Assembly (NCBI GenBank): GCA_021323535.1
Contig: JAJONO010000003.1
Coordinates: 62,001-126,000 of the forward strand
DNA length: 64,000 nt
Reading direction: 5' to 3'
Source of the DNA: Bacteroidota bacterium
GTDB taxonomy: Bacteria; Bacteroidota; Bacteroidia; B-17B0; Aurantibacillaceae
The position numbers and the translations under genes were made by a program. Each line of letters opens with the position of its first letter. Within the stretch, counting starts at the first letter, position 1. The notes under the pieces are model-generated. The model was not told where the DNA came from and made no database searches. It was given only the letters and a program-made list of their open reading frames with translations. Shown here in pieces: positions 43,315-50,689 of this stretch.

Positions 43315-43331
43315 AATAACCTTCGGTTATT
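43315..43331. terminator. Short hairpin after hrpB, possible terminator
   Basis: AATAACC (43315-43321) pairs with GGTTATT (43325-43331) around a TTC loop and is followed by TT. It lies 72 nt after the hrpB stop. A second, 4-bp GAA-loop hairpin (CGCC/GGCG) lies at 43396-43406. Otherwise the 257-nt spacer to 43500 shows no gene. Confidence 0.35.
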
Positions 43332-43499
43332 TTCATAGGATAAAACTATCTTTGCTATTCATTTTCTGCCGGGGCTGAAAACTTTGTGTTTCTTCCGCCG
43401 AAGGCGCACCACCTGCTTGTTAAAAAGCTATGTTTCTATGTAATTAACTGCATCAACAGATGCAAAAGATTTACATTGAAGCTGGCGGGTCTCGTTCTT

Positions 43500-44312
43500 T
43501 CAGTCTTTCATGTTGTCCATTATTTCCTTTTCATCAGAAATACATTTAAGACTGTCGTACACTTTCCATTTTCGTGTAAAGAAGGTCTGGAAATTTAAAG
43601 GAAGAGATTTTAATTTTGGATCAAAAATAGTTTTTGGAATTTTTTCATAACGTTTCATCATCTCCCAACCGTAACCCGAAGGACCTGCTATTTTATATTT
43701 AACGGAATCAGCGTGCAGGATCATTTTTACCATGTCGAAATGATCCATGGTTCCTGTGCCTGCCGACCTTCGGTACGTAAAAAGGCTTTCTCCAACGCCA
43801 TTACTATCTATATCAGAAATCAGCAAACTGTTTTTATTGTAAGTCATCACAATATCCGTTGCCGAAAAATCAAAATCATTCAGGGTCCAGTAGAGTCGCC
43901 ATTTTTTTTCAGTCCTGTTAAAAATATAATGGTAGGCAAACACTTCAGCAAGCCCAAGATCACTCAATTTAGCCACCTGGTCTTCTTCTTTGAGATATTT
44001 TTCCGCGTGTTTTAGCATAGACGGTTTAAGAGTCTGCCAATCGTAACGGTATTCAGCTATTTCGGAGAAAATGATAATATTTGAACCATTGGCGTCTTCC
44101 CAGCTAACTGAAGCGGTAAGAGTACCCTGCCACGGTGTTTTTTGTTTATCGGGCGTGAAATTATAGTTAAGATTTGTGACGCTTTTTTTTAATACATCGT
44201 TAACAACAAGTGAATCTTTGCCTGAGTTCTTGCCACTATGCTCTTCTCTTTTGGCTTCTGAACAAGAGATTAAAACAACCATAAAGGATATAAGTATGAA
44301 TGCCGGCTTCAC
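43500..44312 (-). CDS. Hypothetical lipoprotein
   Basis: A 270-residue protein with a lipoprotein signal ending VLISC (Cys17). The mature part has the pattern of an unknown Bacteroidota beta-rich family: YNFTPDKQKTPWQGTLTASVSWEDANGSNI, DWQTLKPSMLKHAEKYLKEEDQ and AEVFAYHYI, with GVGESLFTYRR near the centre. The phrase DIDSNGVGE resembles surface proteins that bind calcium, but this is weak. No enzymatic motif is visible. It follows the small membrane protein gene by 20 nt on the same strand, a likely two-gene operon. Confidence 0.75.
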   Translation of the reverse strand: MKPAFILISFMVVLISCSEAKREEHSGKNSGKDSLVVNDVLKKSVTNLNYNFTPDKQKTPWQGTLTASVSWEDANGSNIIIFSEIAEYRYDWQTLKPSMLKHAEKYLKEEDQVAKLSDLGLAEVFAYHYIFNRTEKKWRLYWTLNDFDFSATDIVMTYNKNSLLISDIDSNGVGESLFTYRRSAGTGTMDHFDMVKMILHADSVKYKIAGPSGYGWEMMKRYEKIPKTIFDPKLKSLPLNFQTFFTRKWKVYDSLKCISDEKEIMDNMKD

Positions 44313-44332
44313 AGATTTTTTCTACTATAAAC

Positions 44333-44587
44333 TTAAGAATTTCCTTTGGTTTTATTTAGGTTTCGCAGGATCCTTCCCGCAACCACAACTATAAAAGGCA
44401 AAAGTATAGGAAGGAAAAGCAGCCACAGATTGGAATAACACCAGCGGCTGAACACCATAAAGACAAAGGCATTAAATGTAAAGAACACAAGTATGTAAAT
44501 AACTCCATATAAAGGCTTTTTTCTGAAGTCGGCAAAAATCACGAATGGGCTTATAATGGCCACAAGATATAAGGCATCAAACAGCAT
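44333..44587 (-). CDS. Small three-helix membrane protein
   Basis: An 84-residue protein with three hydrophobic helices (about residues 3-20, 27-46 and 51-70) and a short basic tail (RILRNLNKTKGNS). I do not recognise the family. The first helix has a DALYLVAIISPFVIFAD pattern. It is the first gene of a probable pair with the lipoprotein downstream. Confidence 0.65.
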   Translation of the reverse strand: MLFDALYLVAIISPFVIFADFRKKPLYGVIYILVFFTFNAFVFMVFSRWCYSNLWLLFLPILLPFIVVVAGRILRNLNKTKGNS

Positions 44588-44626
44588 TGCTTTCCTAAGT
44601 TAACTTTCTTATCGTTTATAATGCAT

Positions 44627-44657
44627 TTTGTTTAATTCAGGTAAAAATATATCTTAG
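44627..44657 (+). promoter_or_regulatory. Predicted promoter of the Lys-tailed VOC gene
   Basis: TTTG (44627-44630), a 19-nt spacer and TATCTTAG (44650-44657) fit the Bacteroidota layout with one mismatch in the -7. The ATG at 44682 follows after 24 nt. Confidence 0.45.
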
Positions 44658-44681
44658 TACTCCCTTTTAAAAATTATTATT

Positions 44682-45290
44682 ATGGCAAAGAAAGCAAAAA
44701 AGAAACCTGCGAAAAAAGCAGCGAAAAAAATAGTTAAGAAAGCAGCGAAAAAATCTGCTCCCAAAAAATCTGCTCCAAAAAAGGCAGCAAAAAAAGCAAC
44801 GAAAAAACCAGCAAAAAAAGCAAGTAAACCCGCGGTGAAAAAAGCTGAACCAAGAACAAGATCAATTCATCCGTATTTAACCTTCGCAGGAAACTGTGAA
44901 GACGCGTTTAATTTCTACAAATCAGTTTTCGGTGGAAGCTTTGGTTATGTGGGAAGATTCAAAGATATGCCGCCTAGCGACGGACAATCGGTTCCAGAAT
45001 CGGAATTAAACAAGATCATGCATATTTCATTAGCAATTGGTGGCGGCACAACCTTAATGGGAAGCGACAGCTCTGATTCATTCGGGCACGCTACTGTGAT
45101 AGGGAATAATTTTTCGATATCACTTAACGCGGTGAGCCAGGCTGATGCAGATAAAATGTATAGTGGTCTTTCTGATGGCGGTATTTCAACAATGCCAATG
45201 AGCAAAACATTCTGGGGTTCATATTTCGGGATGCTGGTTGATAAATTCGGAATTAACTGGATGATCAGCTTTGACGAAAAACCTATGTAA
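44682..45290 (+). CDS. VOC/PhnB-like protein with histone H1-like lysine-rich N-terminal tail
   Basis: A 202-residue fusion. Residues 1-54 are almost only Lys, Ala, Pro, Ser and Thr, with 26 lysines, in KKxA/KKAAKK repeats like bacterial H1-type proteins and the AlgP tail. Residues 62-202 form one PhnB-like VOC module: SIHPYLTFAGNCEDAFNFYKSVFGG, then KIMHISLAIGGGTTLMGSDS and the closing FWGSYFGMLVDKFGINWMISFDE. The VOC part usually binds a metal or small molecule, and the tail would bind DNA or RNA by charge. Tail codons are AAA/AAG rich, so slippage during replication could vary its length. A strong terminator follows. Confidence 0.88.
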   Translation: MAKKAKKKPAKKAAKKIVKKAAKKSAPKKSAPKKAAKKATKKPAKKASKPAVKKAEPRTRSIHPYLTFAGNCEDAFNFYKSVFGGSFGYVGRFKDMPPSDGQSVPESELNKIMHISLAIGGGTTLMGSDSSDSFGHATVIGNNFSISLNAVSQADADKMYSGLSDGGISTMPMSKTFWGSYFGMLVDKFGINWMISFDEKPM

Positions 45291-45310
45291 TTCTATAATT
45301 CAAAATATGG

Positions 45311-45348
45311 AATGCCATATAGCACAAACTATATGGCATTTTTGTTTT
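45311..45348 (+). terminator. Terminator of the Lys-tailed VOC gene
   Basis: A perfect 12-bp stem, AATGCCATATAG (45311-45322) with CTATATGGCATT (45329-45340), closes a CACAAA loop and is followed by TTTGTTTT. The T-run touches the stop codon of the minus-strand gene at 45347. Confidence 0.9.
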
Positions 45349-45589
45349 ATTTAAGTTCGCATTCCCTGGTATAATTTCCACCCACGAGATCGGTTCCGGT
45401 TGTTTCCTGTTCATTGCAACGACTGACGGCGCGGGCATGTGAGTCTCTGAATGCATAGTCCCCATCATTCTGCGAAACAGTGGTACTGTTTCCTGTATAG
45501 ATCTTTTTGCATTCGCACACATATTCTTTTTTACAAGACGTAAAGAAAAAAGCAGACGCAAGTAAGGCAAAACCTATTAACTTTTTCAT
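45347..45589 (-). CDS. Small cysteine-containing lipoprotein
   Basis: An 80-residue lipoprotein; the signal ends FFFTSC (Cys19). The 61 mature residues contain four further Cys (CECKK, SRCNEQ and the final RECELK), which could form two disulfides or bind a metal. Not recognised as a named family. Similar short YxCxCK lipoproteins occur in Bacteroidota, as far as I recall. Confidence 0.65.
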   Translation of the reverse strand: MKKLIGFALLASAFFFTSCKKEYVCECKKIYTGNSTTVSQNDGDYAFRDSHARAVSRCNEQETTGTDLVGGNYTRECELK

Positions 45590-45723
45590 AATTAACGTTT
45601 ACCATAAACGCTTAAAGTTTTATGCCTTCGGCGTTTTTTTAACTTTACTTATGAAGGATTATGATCGGATTCCAATTTCGCAAACGTTCCTTCGACTAGG
45701 CTCAGGGCAGGCTACTTGTTTGC

Positions 45724-47871
45724 TCATAATTTTATTCCAATTACGCAAACATCGTCTACCTGTTCGTTCACGCCTCTCCATTCTTCGAAGCGTTGGTCGA
45801 GAATGTTTTTTTGTTCTTCTTCTGGTTTGTCAACCACAGAAAGAATGAGTTCATGGAGCTGTTTATACTTGAATTTTTTGCCTTTTGGTCCGCCAAACTG
45901 GTCAGCATATCCATCGGTAAACAAAAACAGGGTAGAACCTTTTAGCAACTGAAATTCATGAGTTACAAAGTTTTTTGCTCCGTCAAATTTTCCGATCGGT
46001 TGTTTATTGGCAGTGATCTCTTTCAATTCTCCGTTTTCGATATACCATAAAGGATTATTAGCACCCGACCATTTTACCGACACTTCTTTTGAATTTTGAC
46101 CTGAACCTTGAATACTTACCATTGAAATATCCATTCCATCTTTTACTTCCGCTCCCGATCGTTCAAAGGTTTCTATAACAAGCTCGCGTGTTTTGTCGAG
46201 TATTTTCCCCGGATCTGTAATTCCAAATTCTTTTACCGTTCGATGCAGAGCGTTGCTGCAAACCACACTTACCATAGCTCCCGGAACTCCGTGCCCGGTA
46301 CAATCGGCGGCGGCGATTAAAATAAGTTCAGGCTTATTGGTTGTAGGTTCGGAACCTTTAACGTTTAACGAACTTCCCACTACCTCCATCCAATAAAAAT
46401 CTCCCGCTACAATATCTTTTGGTTTATACAATACAAAACTCCCGGGAAGATGCTGTTTCACAGATTCTACCGAAGGTAAAATGGCTTCCTGTAATCGTTT
46501 TGCGTAAGTAATACTGTCTGTTATCTCTTTGTTTTTTTCTTCGATAATGTGTTTTTGTTGTTTGAGTTCAAGGTTAGTTTGTTTACGAAGCATGTTACTT
46601 CTGATAACAAAAAAGATCATAACAATTGATATCAGCATTCCTATAACAAAAATGACAATTACCTTATTAGCGCTATCAACCTGCGCTCTCCTGCTCTCTA
46701 AAGTTAATTGTGACAGCTCCTGCTGATTTTTGAGATCCTGTATTTCTTTTTCTTTTTTCTGGTTTTCAAGTTTGGTTCCAAGTTCGGCCACTTTGGAAGC
46801 AAGATTGTTTGTAGAGGCCTTTGTGGAGTTAAGCAGATCAGCCAGGATTTGCGATTCGGCATTTTTAATTTCAAGCTCCGTGTTTTTCAATGTCAGCAGT
46901 ATTACAGGCAATGTTACATATCTGAAATTTATTTCAACCCAGCCATGATTTTCACCTTCATCGTCCATTACCGGTTCAGTGTCAAGATTTATCCCTGCCC
47001 TGATAATATTTCTGCTTTCCTCACTTACCAGATTTATGCTTGAGTCCCTGTACCGGTCAATAACAGATTTTAATTCCAGTCCCGAATACCTTCCGCTTCG
47101 GGGTCTGCTTTCATCAATTCCCCAGATTTCATTTGTTATGGCTTCATAACTTAAAAGATTATTCATTTCGCTTTGCGAAAGTGAGTCGGCCTGCGCTTCC
47201 GCGATCCCCTCATTTACAGATATAATGTGCCGTCTGAACTTTTTAACGTATGATGCGGCCGTATCTGTCAAAGATTTCAGTTTCATCGCTTTCTGGTAAT
47301 GAACATTTGTGCTCTTATCGGGAATTTGTTCAAATGCTTCGTAAAGCTGTTTGTTTTTTAGTTGTAATCTTGAGACAGAACTTTCAGTTTGTTCTGTGTT
47401 TTTAGAAAACGAATTCGCAATCCCGATCATTCTTGATGCCGAACTGCCTATTCCTCCAATGACAAGGGAACCGAGGAGGAAAAGCACCATGATGATGTGA
47501 AACTGAGCAACTGTCCTTGTTCCCGATCTGAAAAGCTGCACAAGAGAAATGGGTAGTATAATAAATAACGAGGTGAAGATCCAGATGTTGAACAGAACTC
47601 CACCAAAGGGCCAATGCATTGTTTTAAAAAGGAAGGCAAGACTGGTAAGAAAAACAATAAATAACCTGTAGATAACAGCAATCATTTTGCCTTTCTTGTT
47701 TTCGTGAATGAACCAAAGTGGCAGATAAAACAGTAGAAAAGAAACTGTTCCAAAAATCAATAACAGGGATGCGCCCGGCCAGTGCATCACTTTGAACAAG
47801 GTTCCAATTGAAAGAAATGCCGCGGCAAGCCAGCCGGATACTAAAACAGATGAAGGAATCTTCTTTTCCAT
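45724..47871 (-). CDS. Membrane SpoIIE-type protein phosphatase with GldL-like N-terminal membrane region
   Basis: A 715-residue protein. The N-terminal about 140 residues hold five or so membrane helices with the motif FKxMHWP twice (26-32 and 82-88), as in gliding-motility protein GldL. A roughly 260-residue extracytoplasmic helical region follows, then a transmembrane helix near 410-430, a coiled coil ending EITDSITYAKRLQEAILPS and a SpoIIE PP2C domain (about 490-715). The metal-binding segments AAADCTGHGVPG, KDGMDIS and FTDGYADQFGG are intact, so it should dephosphorylate Ser/Thr, usually of an anti-sigma-factor antagonist. The coiled-coil linker is nearly the same as in the protein at 53318. 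Confidence 0.88.
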   Translation of the reverse strand: MEKKIPSSVLVSGWLAAAFLSIGTLFKVMHWPGASLLLIFGTVSFLLFYLPLWFIHENKKGKMIAVIYRLFIVFLTSLAFLFKTMHWPFGGVLFNIWIFTSLFIILPISLVQLFRSGTRTVAQFHIIMVLFLLGSLVIGGIGSSASRMIGIANSFSKNTEQTESSVSRLQLKNKQLYEAFEQIPDKSTNVHYQKAMKLKSLTDTAASYVKKFRRHIISVNEGIAEAQADSLSQSEMNNLLSYEAITNEIWGIDESRPRSGRYSGLELKSVIDRYRDSSINLVSEESRNIIRAGINLDTEPVMDDEGENHGWVEINFRYVTLPVILLTLKNTELEIKNAESQILADLLNSTKASTNNLASKVAELGTKLENQKKEKEIQDLKNQQELSQLTLESRRAQVDSANKVIVIFVIGMLISIVMIFFVIRSNMLRKQTNLELKQQKHIIEEKNKEITDSITYAKRLQEAILPSVESVKQHLPGSFVLYKPKDIVAGDFYWMEVVGSSLNVKGSEPTTNKPELILIAAADCTGHGVPGAMVSVVCSNALHRTVKEFGITDPGKILDKTRELVIETFERSGAEVKDGMDISMVSIQGSGQNSKEVSVKWSGANNPLWYIENGELKEITANKQPIGKFDGAKNFVTHEFQLLKGSTLFLFTDGYADQFGGPKGKKFKYKQLHELILSVVDKPEEEQKNILDQRFEEWRGVNEQVDDVCVIGIKL

Positions 47872-47967
47872 AAACGAATTACTTCGTGGTACTAAATTAA
47901 CAAATAATGGCTCACCGGCAATGTATCGGGTGGTATGTATTTTGAAGATGAATTAAAAAAGAATATC

Positions 47968-48282
47968 ATGAAAACTATAATCATTATTGCTGTTTCGTTA
48001 CTTTGCCTGAGCGCCAGCTCGCAAGTTGATAAACCAGGGCCCACAGATAAAAGCTCAGCGTTTTATTGTGCCAAATTAAAAGATGGTATGATGGTATTGG
48101 TTAATGAAGGGAAAGAAGTAATTACAGATGTAGTGCTTGCCAACGGAGGAAAAATAACCTCTGATTGTACATTGATCAAACCCGATGGAACAAGCGTTAA
48201 GTTGCAAAACGAAGAATGCGTTTCTCCTGAAGGAAATGTGGTGAAACCGATACGTAAAGAGAAGCAAAACGGTTCAAGATAA
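47968..48282 (+). CDS. DUF6799-like secreted protein
   Basis: I chose the ATG at 47968 (104 residues, signal peptide KTIIIIAVSLLCLSASSQ) over the upstream ATG at 47935, whose extra 11 residues would precede the signal. The mature part, YCAKLKDGMMVLVNEGKEVITDVVLANGGKITSDCTLIKPDGTSVKLQNEECVSPEGNV, has the two-repeat layout of DUF6799. That layout is a short K-D-G strand, a threshold of L-x-N-G and a closing D-G-T strand. The function is unknown. It faces the SpoIIE gene divergently, so the two may share a control region. Confidence 0.72.
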   Translation: MKTIIIIAVSLLCLSASSQVDKPGPTDKSSAFYCAKLKDGMMVLVNEGKEVITDVVLANGGKITSDCTLIKPDGTSVKLQNEECVSPEGNVVKPIRKEKQNGSR

Positions 48283-48357
48283 TTTAAAAATTGTTTAAGG
48301 AAATGATTTGAAATAATTTAAAAGTGATCCTTTAAACTATTTAAAACAACTATTAAA

Positions 48358-48924
48358 CTACTTTAATGAATGTCTCGCTGTCTTCATCGCTTCTCCCCAT
48401 AATACAACCTGGTCTATCATAGTGTCAAGTGTTTTCTTGTGATGCTCACCGGGTTTAAATTTGCTGTAATTTTCAAAATCTGAGTGAAGTAAAAAAGTTA
48501 CCTGCGCCCTTACATCAGCAATCTGCAATTCGGCCATTATTTGTCTCAGTTGTTCAACGGCTCTTGTGCCTCCAACACTTCCATAACTTACAAATCCCGC
48601 TGCTTTATTGTTCCATTCGGCGTAAATAAAATCCAACGCATTTTTCAACGCTCCCGATGTGCCATGATTGTATTCGGGCGTTACAAAAATAAACGCGTCA
48701 AATGTTTTTATTTTCGCTGCCCATTTTTTTGTGTGGTCCTTTGAGTATTTTCCCTGCGATGGCGGTATGGGTTCATCGAGCAATGGCAAGGCATAATCTT
48801 CAATATCTACCAGTTCAAATGTAGCTTCATTTCTTTTTGTGGCGTTCTCAAGCACCCATTTCGCCACAGCTTCATTGTTGCGGCCAGGACGTGTGCTTCC
48901 TGTAACGATTGCAATATTGATCAT
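48358..48924 (-). CDS. NADPH-dependent FMN reductase (flavodoxin-like fold)
   Basis: A 188-residue protein beginning INIAIVTGSTRPGRNN, the FMN phosphate-binding loop of NADPH-dependent FMN reductases. The second signature is FVTPEYNHGTSGALKNALDFIY, the flavin ring site, and GFVSYGSVGGTRAVEQLRQI is the third. It would reduce FMN or quinones with NADPH in the cytoplasm. It follows the cytochrome c gene by nine bases and ends the OsmC-basic protein-cytochrome c cluster, suggesting a role in redox stress. Confidence 0.92.
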   Translation of the reverse strand: MINIAIVTGSTRPGRNNEAVAKWVLENATKRNEATFELVDIEDYALPLLDEPIPPSQGKYSKDHTKKWAAKIKTFDAFIFVTPEYNHGTSGALKNALDFIYAEWNNKAAGFVSYGSVGGTRAVEQLRQIMAELQIADVRAQVTFLLHSDFENYSKFKPGEHHKKTLDTMIDQVVLWGEAMKTARHSLK

Positions 48925-48933
48925 AAGTAAAGT

Positions 48934-49383
48934 TTAATTGATTTCGCGAAGAACATGAACAAACAGAATAATATTCTTCACGTCTTCTTTAGATAATTGG
49001 TCTTTCTTAAATGCAGGCATGTCTCCCAGTCCCTGCCTTACCTGGAAATGGATCAGAAAATCGGGAAGTTTTTTATCATTAAGCGCTGGCCCTTGTCCCT
49101 TTTCTCCGCCAGGGTGACATTTATTACAATGTTGCATGAACAATTTCATACCCTTGTATTCTCCTTTTGTGAAAAGTACATTTCCGTCTTCACGGTTTTT
49201 GTTTCTCAAACTGTCTTTCAAACGTTCATTTTCAAGATCGTTGATCTCCTCGCGTGTAATAAGATCTTCCTGGCTCTCCTTTTGTTCTGTTTTACTATTG
49301 TCTTTGCAATAAATGAGCGTTGCAGTAGTGCCCATAATGAGAAAAATGGCAATCTTATTTTTTATTCCGTTTAAGAGCGTCAT
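48934..49383 (-). CDS. Mono-haem class I cytochrome c
   Basis: A 149-residue protein. The N-terminal hydrophobic segment (about 10-26) ends in LIYCKD; Tyr before Cys is unusual for a lipobox, so it may be an anchor rather than a lipoprotein signal. A charged linker (30-70) precedes the haem domain with MQHCNKCHPGGEKGQGPAL (CxxCH). The distal Met is in GLGDMPAFKKDQLS, and the final ILFVHVLREIN helix is typical. It should carry electrons in the periplasm. The ATG overlaps the upstream stop in ATGA, so it is translationally coupled to the small basic protein. Confidence 0.9.
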   Translation of the reverse strand: MTLLNGIKNKIAIFLIMGTTATLIYCKDNSKTEQKESQEDLITREEINDLENERLKDSLRNKNREDGNVLFTKGEYKGMKLFMQHCNKCHPGGEKGQGPALNDKKLPDFLIHFQVRQGLGDMPAFKKDQLSKEDVKNIILFVHVLREIN

Positions 49384-49583
49384 GCAGCTTTTAATTTTCT
49401 TGCGGTGGTTTTCTTTCCATCGTCGCGCTGAGATTTTTTACGGTCACCTTTTTTACCGGTTTTTTTAATGTAACCGCTTTCTTTACTTTGGCGACTATCC
49501 ATATCGTCCCTGATCTCAGGTCTTGGTTTTTTAGAATTACCTTGTTTATTCTGTCGGGTTGTTGTGCTTCGTGAAGTTTTCAT
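49380..49583 (-). CDS. Small basic low-complexity protein
   Basis: With the ATG at 49583 the product is 67 residues, rich in Lys, Arg, Ser, Thr, Gln and Asp (TTTRQNKQGNSKKPRPEIRD, GKKGDRKKSQRDDGKKTTARKL). The longer open frame from 49658 would overlap osmC and lacks similarity. It probably is intrinsically disordered and could bind nucleic acid; this is inference. The four-base ATGA overlap with the cytochrome gene and the 10-nt gap after osmC support a real, translated gene. Confidence 0.5.
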   Translation of the reverse strand: MKTSRSTTTRQNKQGNSKKPRPEIRDDMDSRQSKESGYIKKTGKKGDRKKSQRDDGKKTTARKLKAA

Positions 49584-49593
49584 ATAGATAGAA

Positions 49594-50040
49594 TTATAAT
49601 TTGAATGTTTCGTCGGGGCTGTGCTCATCAACCAGCGTTGCCTCCATAGTAATTTCAATGCTTAGCGCTTTTGAAACCGGACATTCGTTCATGGTTTTTT
49701 CAGCGTAGCTCTGAAACTCTTCATCATCAAGGTCGTGAACTTTTGCTTTTACAACGAGGTGCGATGATTTTATTCCGCCTTTGTCTAGACTTACTGTACA
49801 TTTTGTTTCAATGGTATCGGCGGTGTAATTATTTTCGTTTAACACGAAACTAAGTTTCATGGTAAAACAACTGGCGTGAGCCGCTGCAATAAGCTCCTCG
49901 GGATTTGTCCCTTTTTCATTGAGGAAACGAGTGTTGTAAGCAAACGCCGAATTTTCAATCACTGTGCTTTCGGTGCTTACTTTACCACTGCCTTCTTTGC
50001 CGGTACCGTGCCATACAACGGTGGAGGATCTTTTGATCAT
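49594..50040 (-). CDS. OsmC/Ohr family peroxiredoxin-like protein
   Basis: I chose the ATG at 50040 (148 residues, IKRSSTVVWHGTGKEGSGKVSTES, the usual OsmC N-terminus) over an upstream ATG at 50088, whose 16 extra residues are hydrophobic and unlike the family. The two redox Cys lie in AAAHASCFTMKLSF and NECPVSKAL, as in OsmC, which detoxifies organic hydroperoxides with lipoyl or thiol reductants. It heads a four-gene run with the small basic protein, the cytochrome c and an FMN reductase. Confidence 0.92.
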   Translation of the reverse strand: MIKRSSTVVWHGTGKEGSGKVSTESTVIENSAFAYNTRFLNEKGTNPEELIAAAHASCFTMKLSFVLNENNYTADTIETKCTVSLDKGGIKSSHLVVKAKVHDLDDEEFQSYAEKTMNECPVSKALSIEITMEATLVDEHSPDETFKL

Positions 50041-50167
50041 TTTTCTGATTATTTGAATAAAAAAATGAAATTTTTGTACCAGCTTCAATGAAAAGGATTG
50101 AGAAATTAATTCCCTAAATAAATCTGTTGCAGGTATGTATTATTTTGTTTAGTTTAACGTTTAAGAG

Positions 50168-50638
50168 ATGAAGGGAAATTTAAAATATTCACTCTGTTTG
50201 CTCCTGGTTTGTTTCTATGGCTTAGCCAATGCACAGTTTGCGATTGTAAGAACCGACAGGCATGCCTGTATACTTGATTCAACCGGTAAAAAACTTGATT
50301 CACTGAAGATCCCTAAAATGTCTCCCGATATTCGTTTCGCTGTAGATAGTGTTATTGTTGTTTCGGTTCACGCTACAGGCGATACTGTTTCATTTACCGA
50401 CAAAGGTTATATGCTTATGTTTTATTCAATGAGTGAAAATAAATTGAAATCACTATTCAATTACCAGGTTACAACGATGGATGCGGAAGAAATGAAAAGG
50501 ATGCAGATAAAACTCGGACAAAATTCAATTTTACTGAATAACGGTAGTATTTTTAACAACACGTTCAGTATTCCTGTAAGAACGTGTATCCGTAAACCGG
50601 AGCTTCTTAAAATGATCAGAATGGTAGGAACAAAATAA
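50168..50638 (+). CDS. Hypothetical secreted protein
   Basis: A 156-residue protein with a signal peptide (cleavage after GLANAQ, about residue 22). The mature part is beta-rich (FAIVRTDRHACILDSTGKKLDSLKIP, RFAVDSVIVVSVHATGDTVSF) and has no motif I recognise. It is divergent from osmC and ends at the hairpin that terminates the opposite T9SS gene. Confidence rests on the clean signal peptide and codon use. Confidence 0.72.
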   Translation: MKGNLKYSLCLLLVCFYGLANAQFAIVRTDRHACILDSTGKKLDSLKIPKMSPDIRFAVDSVIVVSVHATGDTVSFTDKGYMLMFYSMSENKLKSLFNYQVTTMDAEEMKRMQIKLGQNSILLNNGSIFNNTFSIPVRTCIRKPELLKMIRMVGTK

Positions 50639-50682
50639 CCGTGAAGCAGATTCCAATTGTCATTAGAAATTGCTTCACGGTT
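50637..50682 (-). terminator. Terminator of the T9SS cargo gene at 50690
   Basis: A 12-bp stem, AACCGTGAAGCA (50637-50648) with TGCTTCACGGTT (50671-50682), with a 22-nt loop. Followed on the minus strand by ATTTTGTT, it likely stops transcription from 53167. It also lies directly after the plus-strand gene at 50168. Confidence 0.75.
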
Positions 50683-50689
50683 ACTGAAT

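Noticed and set aside
50038-50088. 16-residue N-terminal extension of OsmC
   Set aside because: Hydrophobic lead unlike OsmC; the ATG at 50040 fits the family start.
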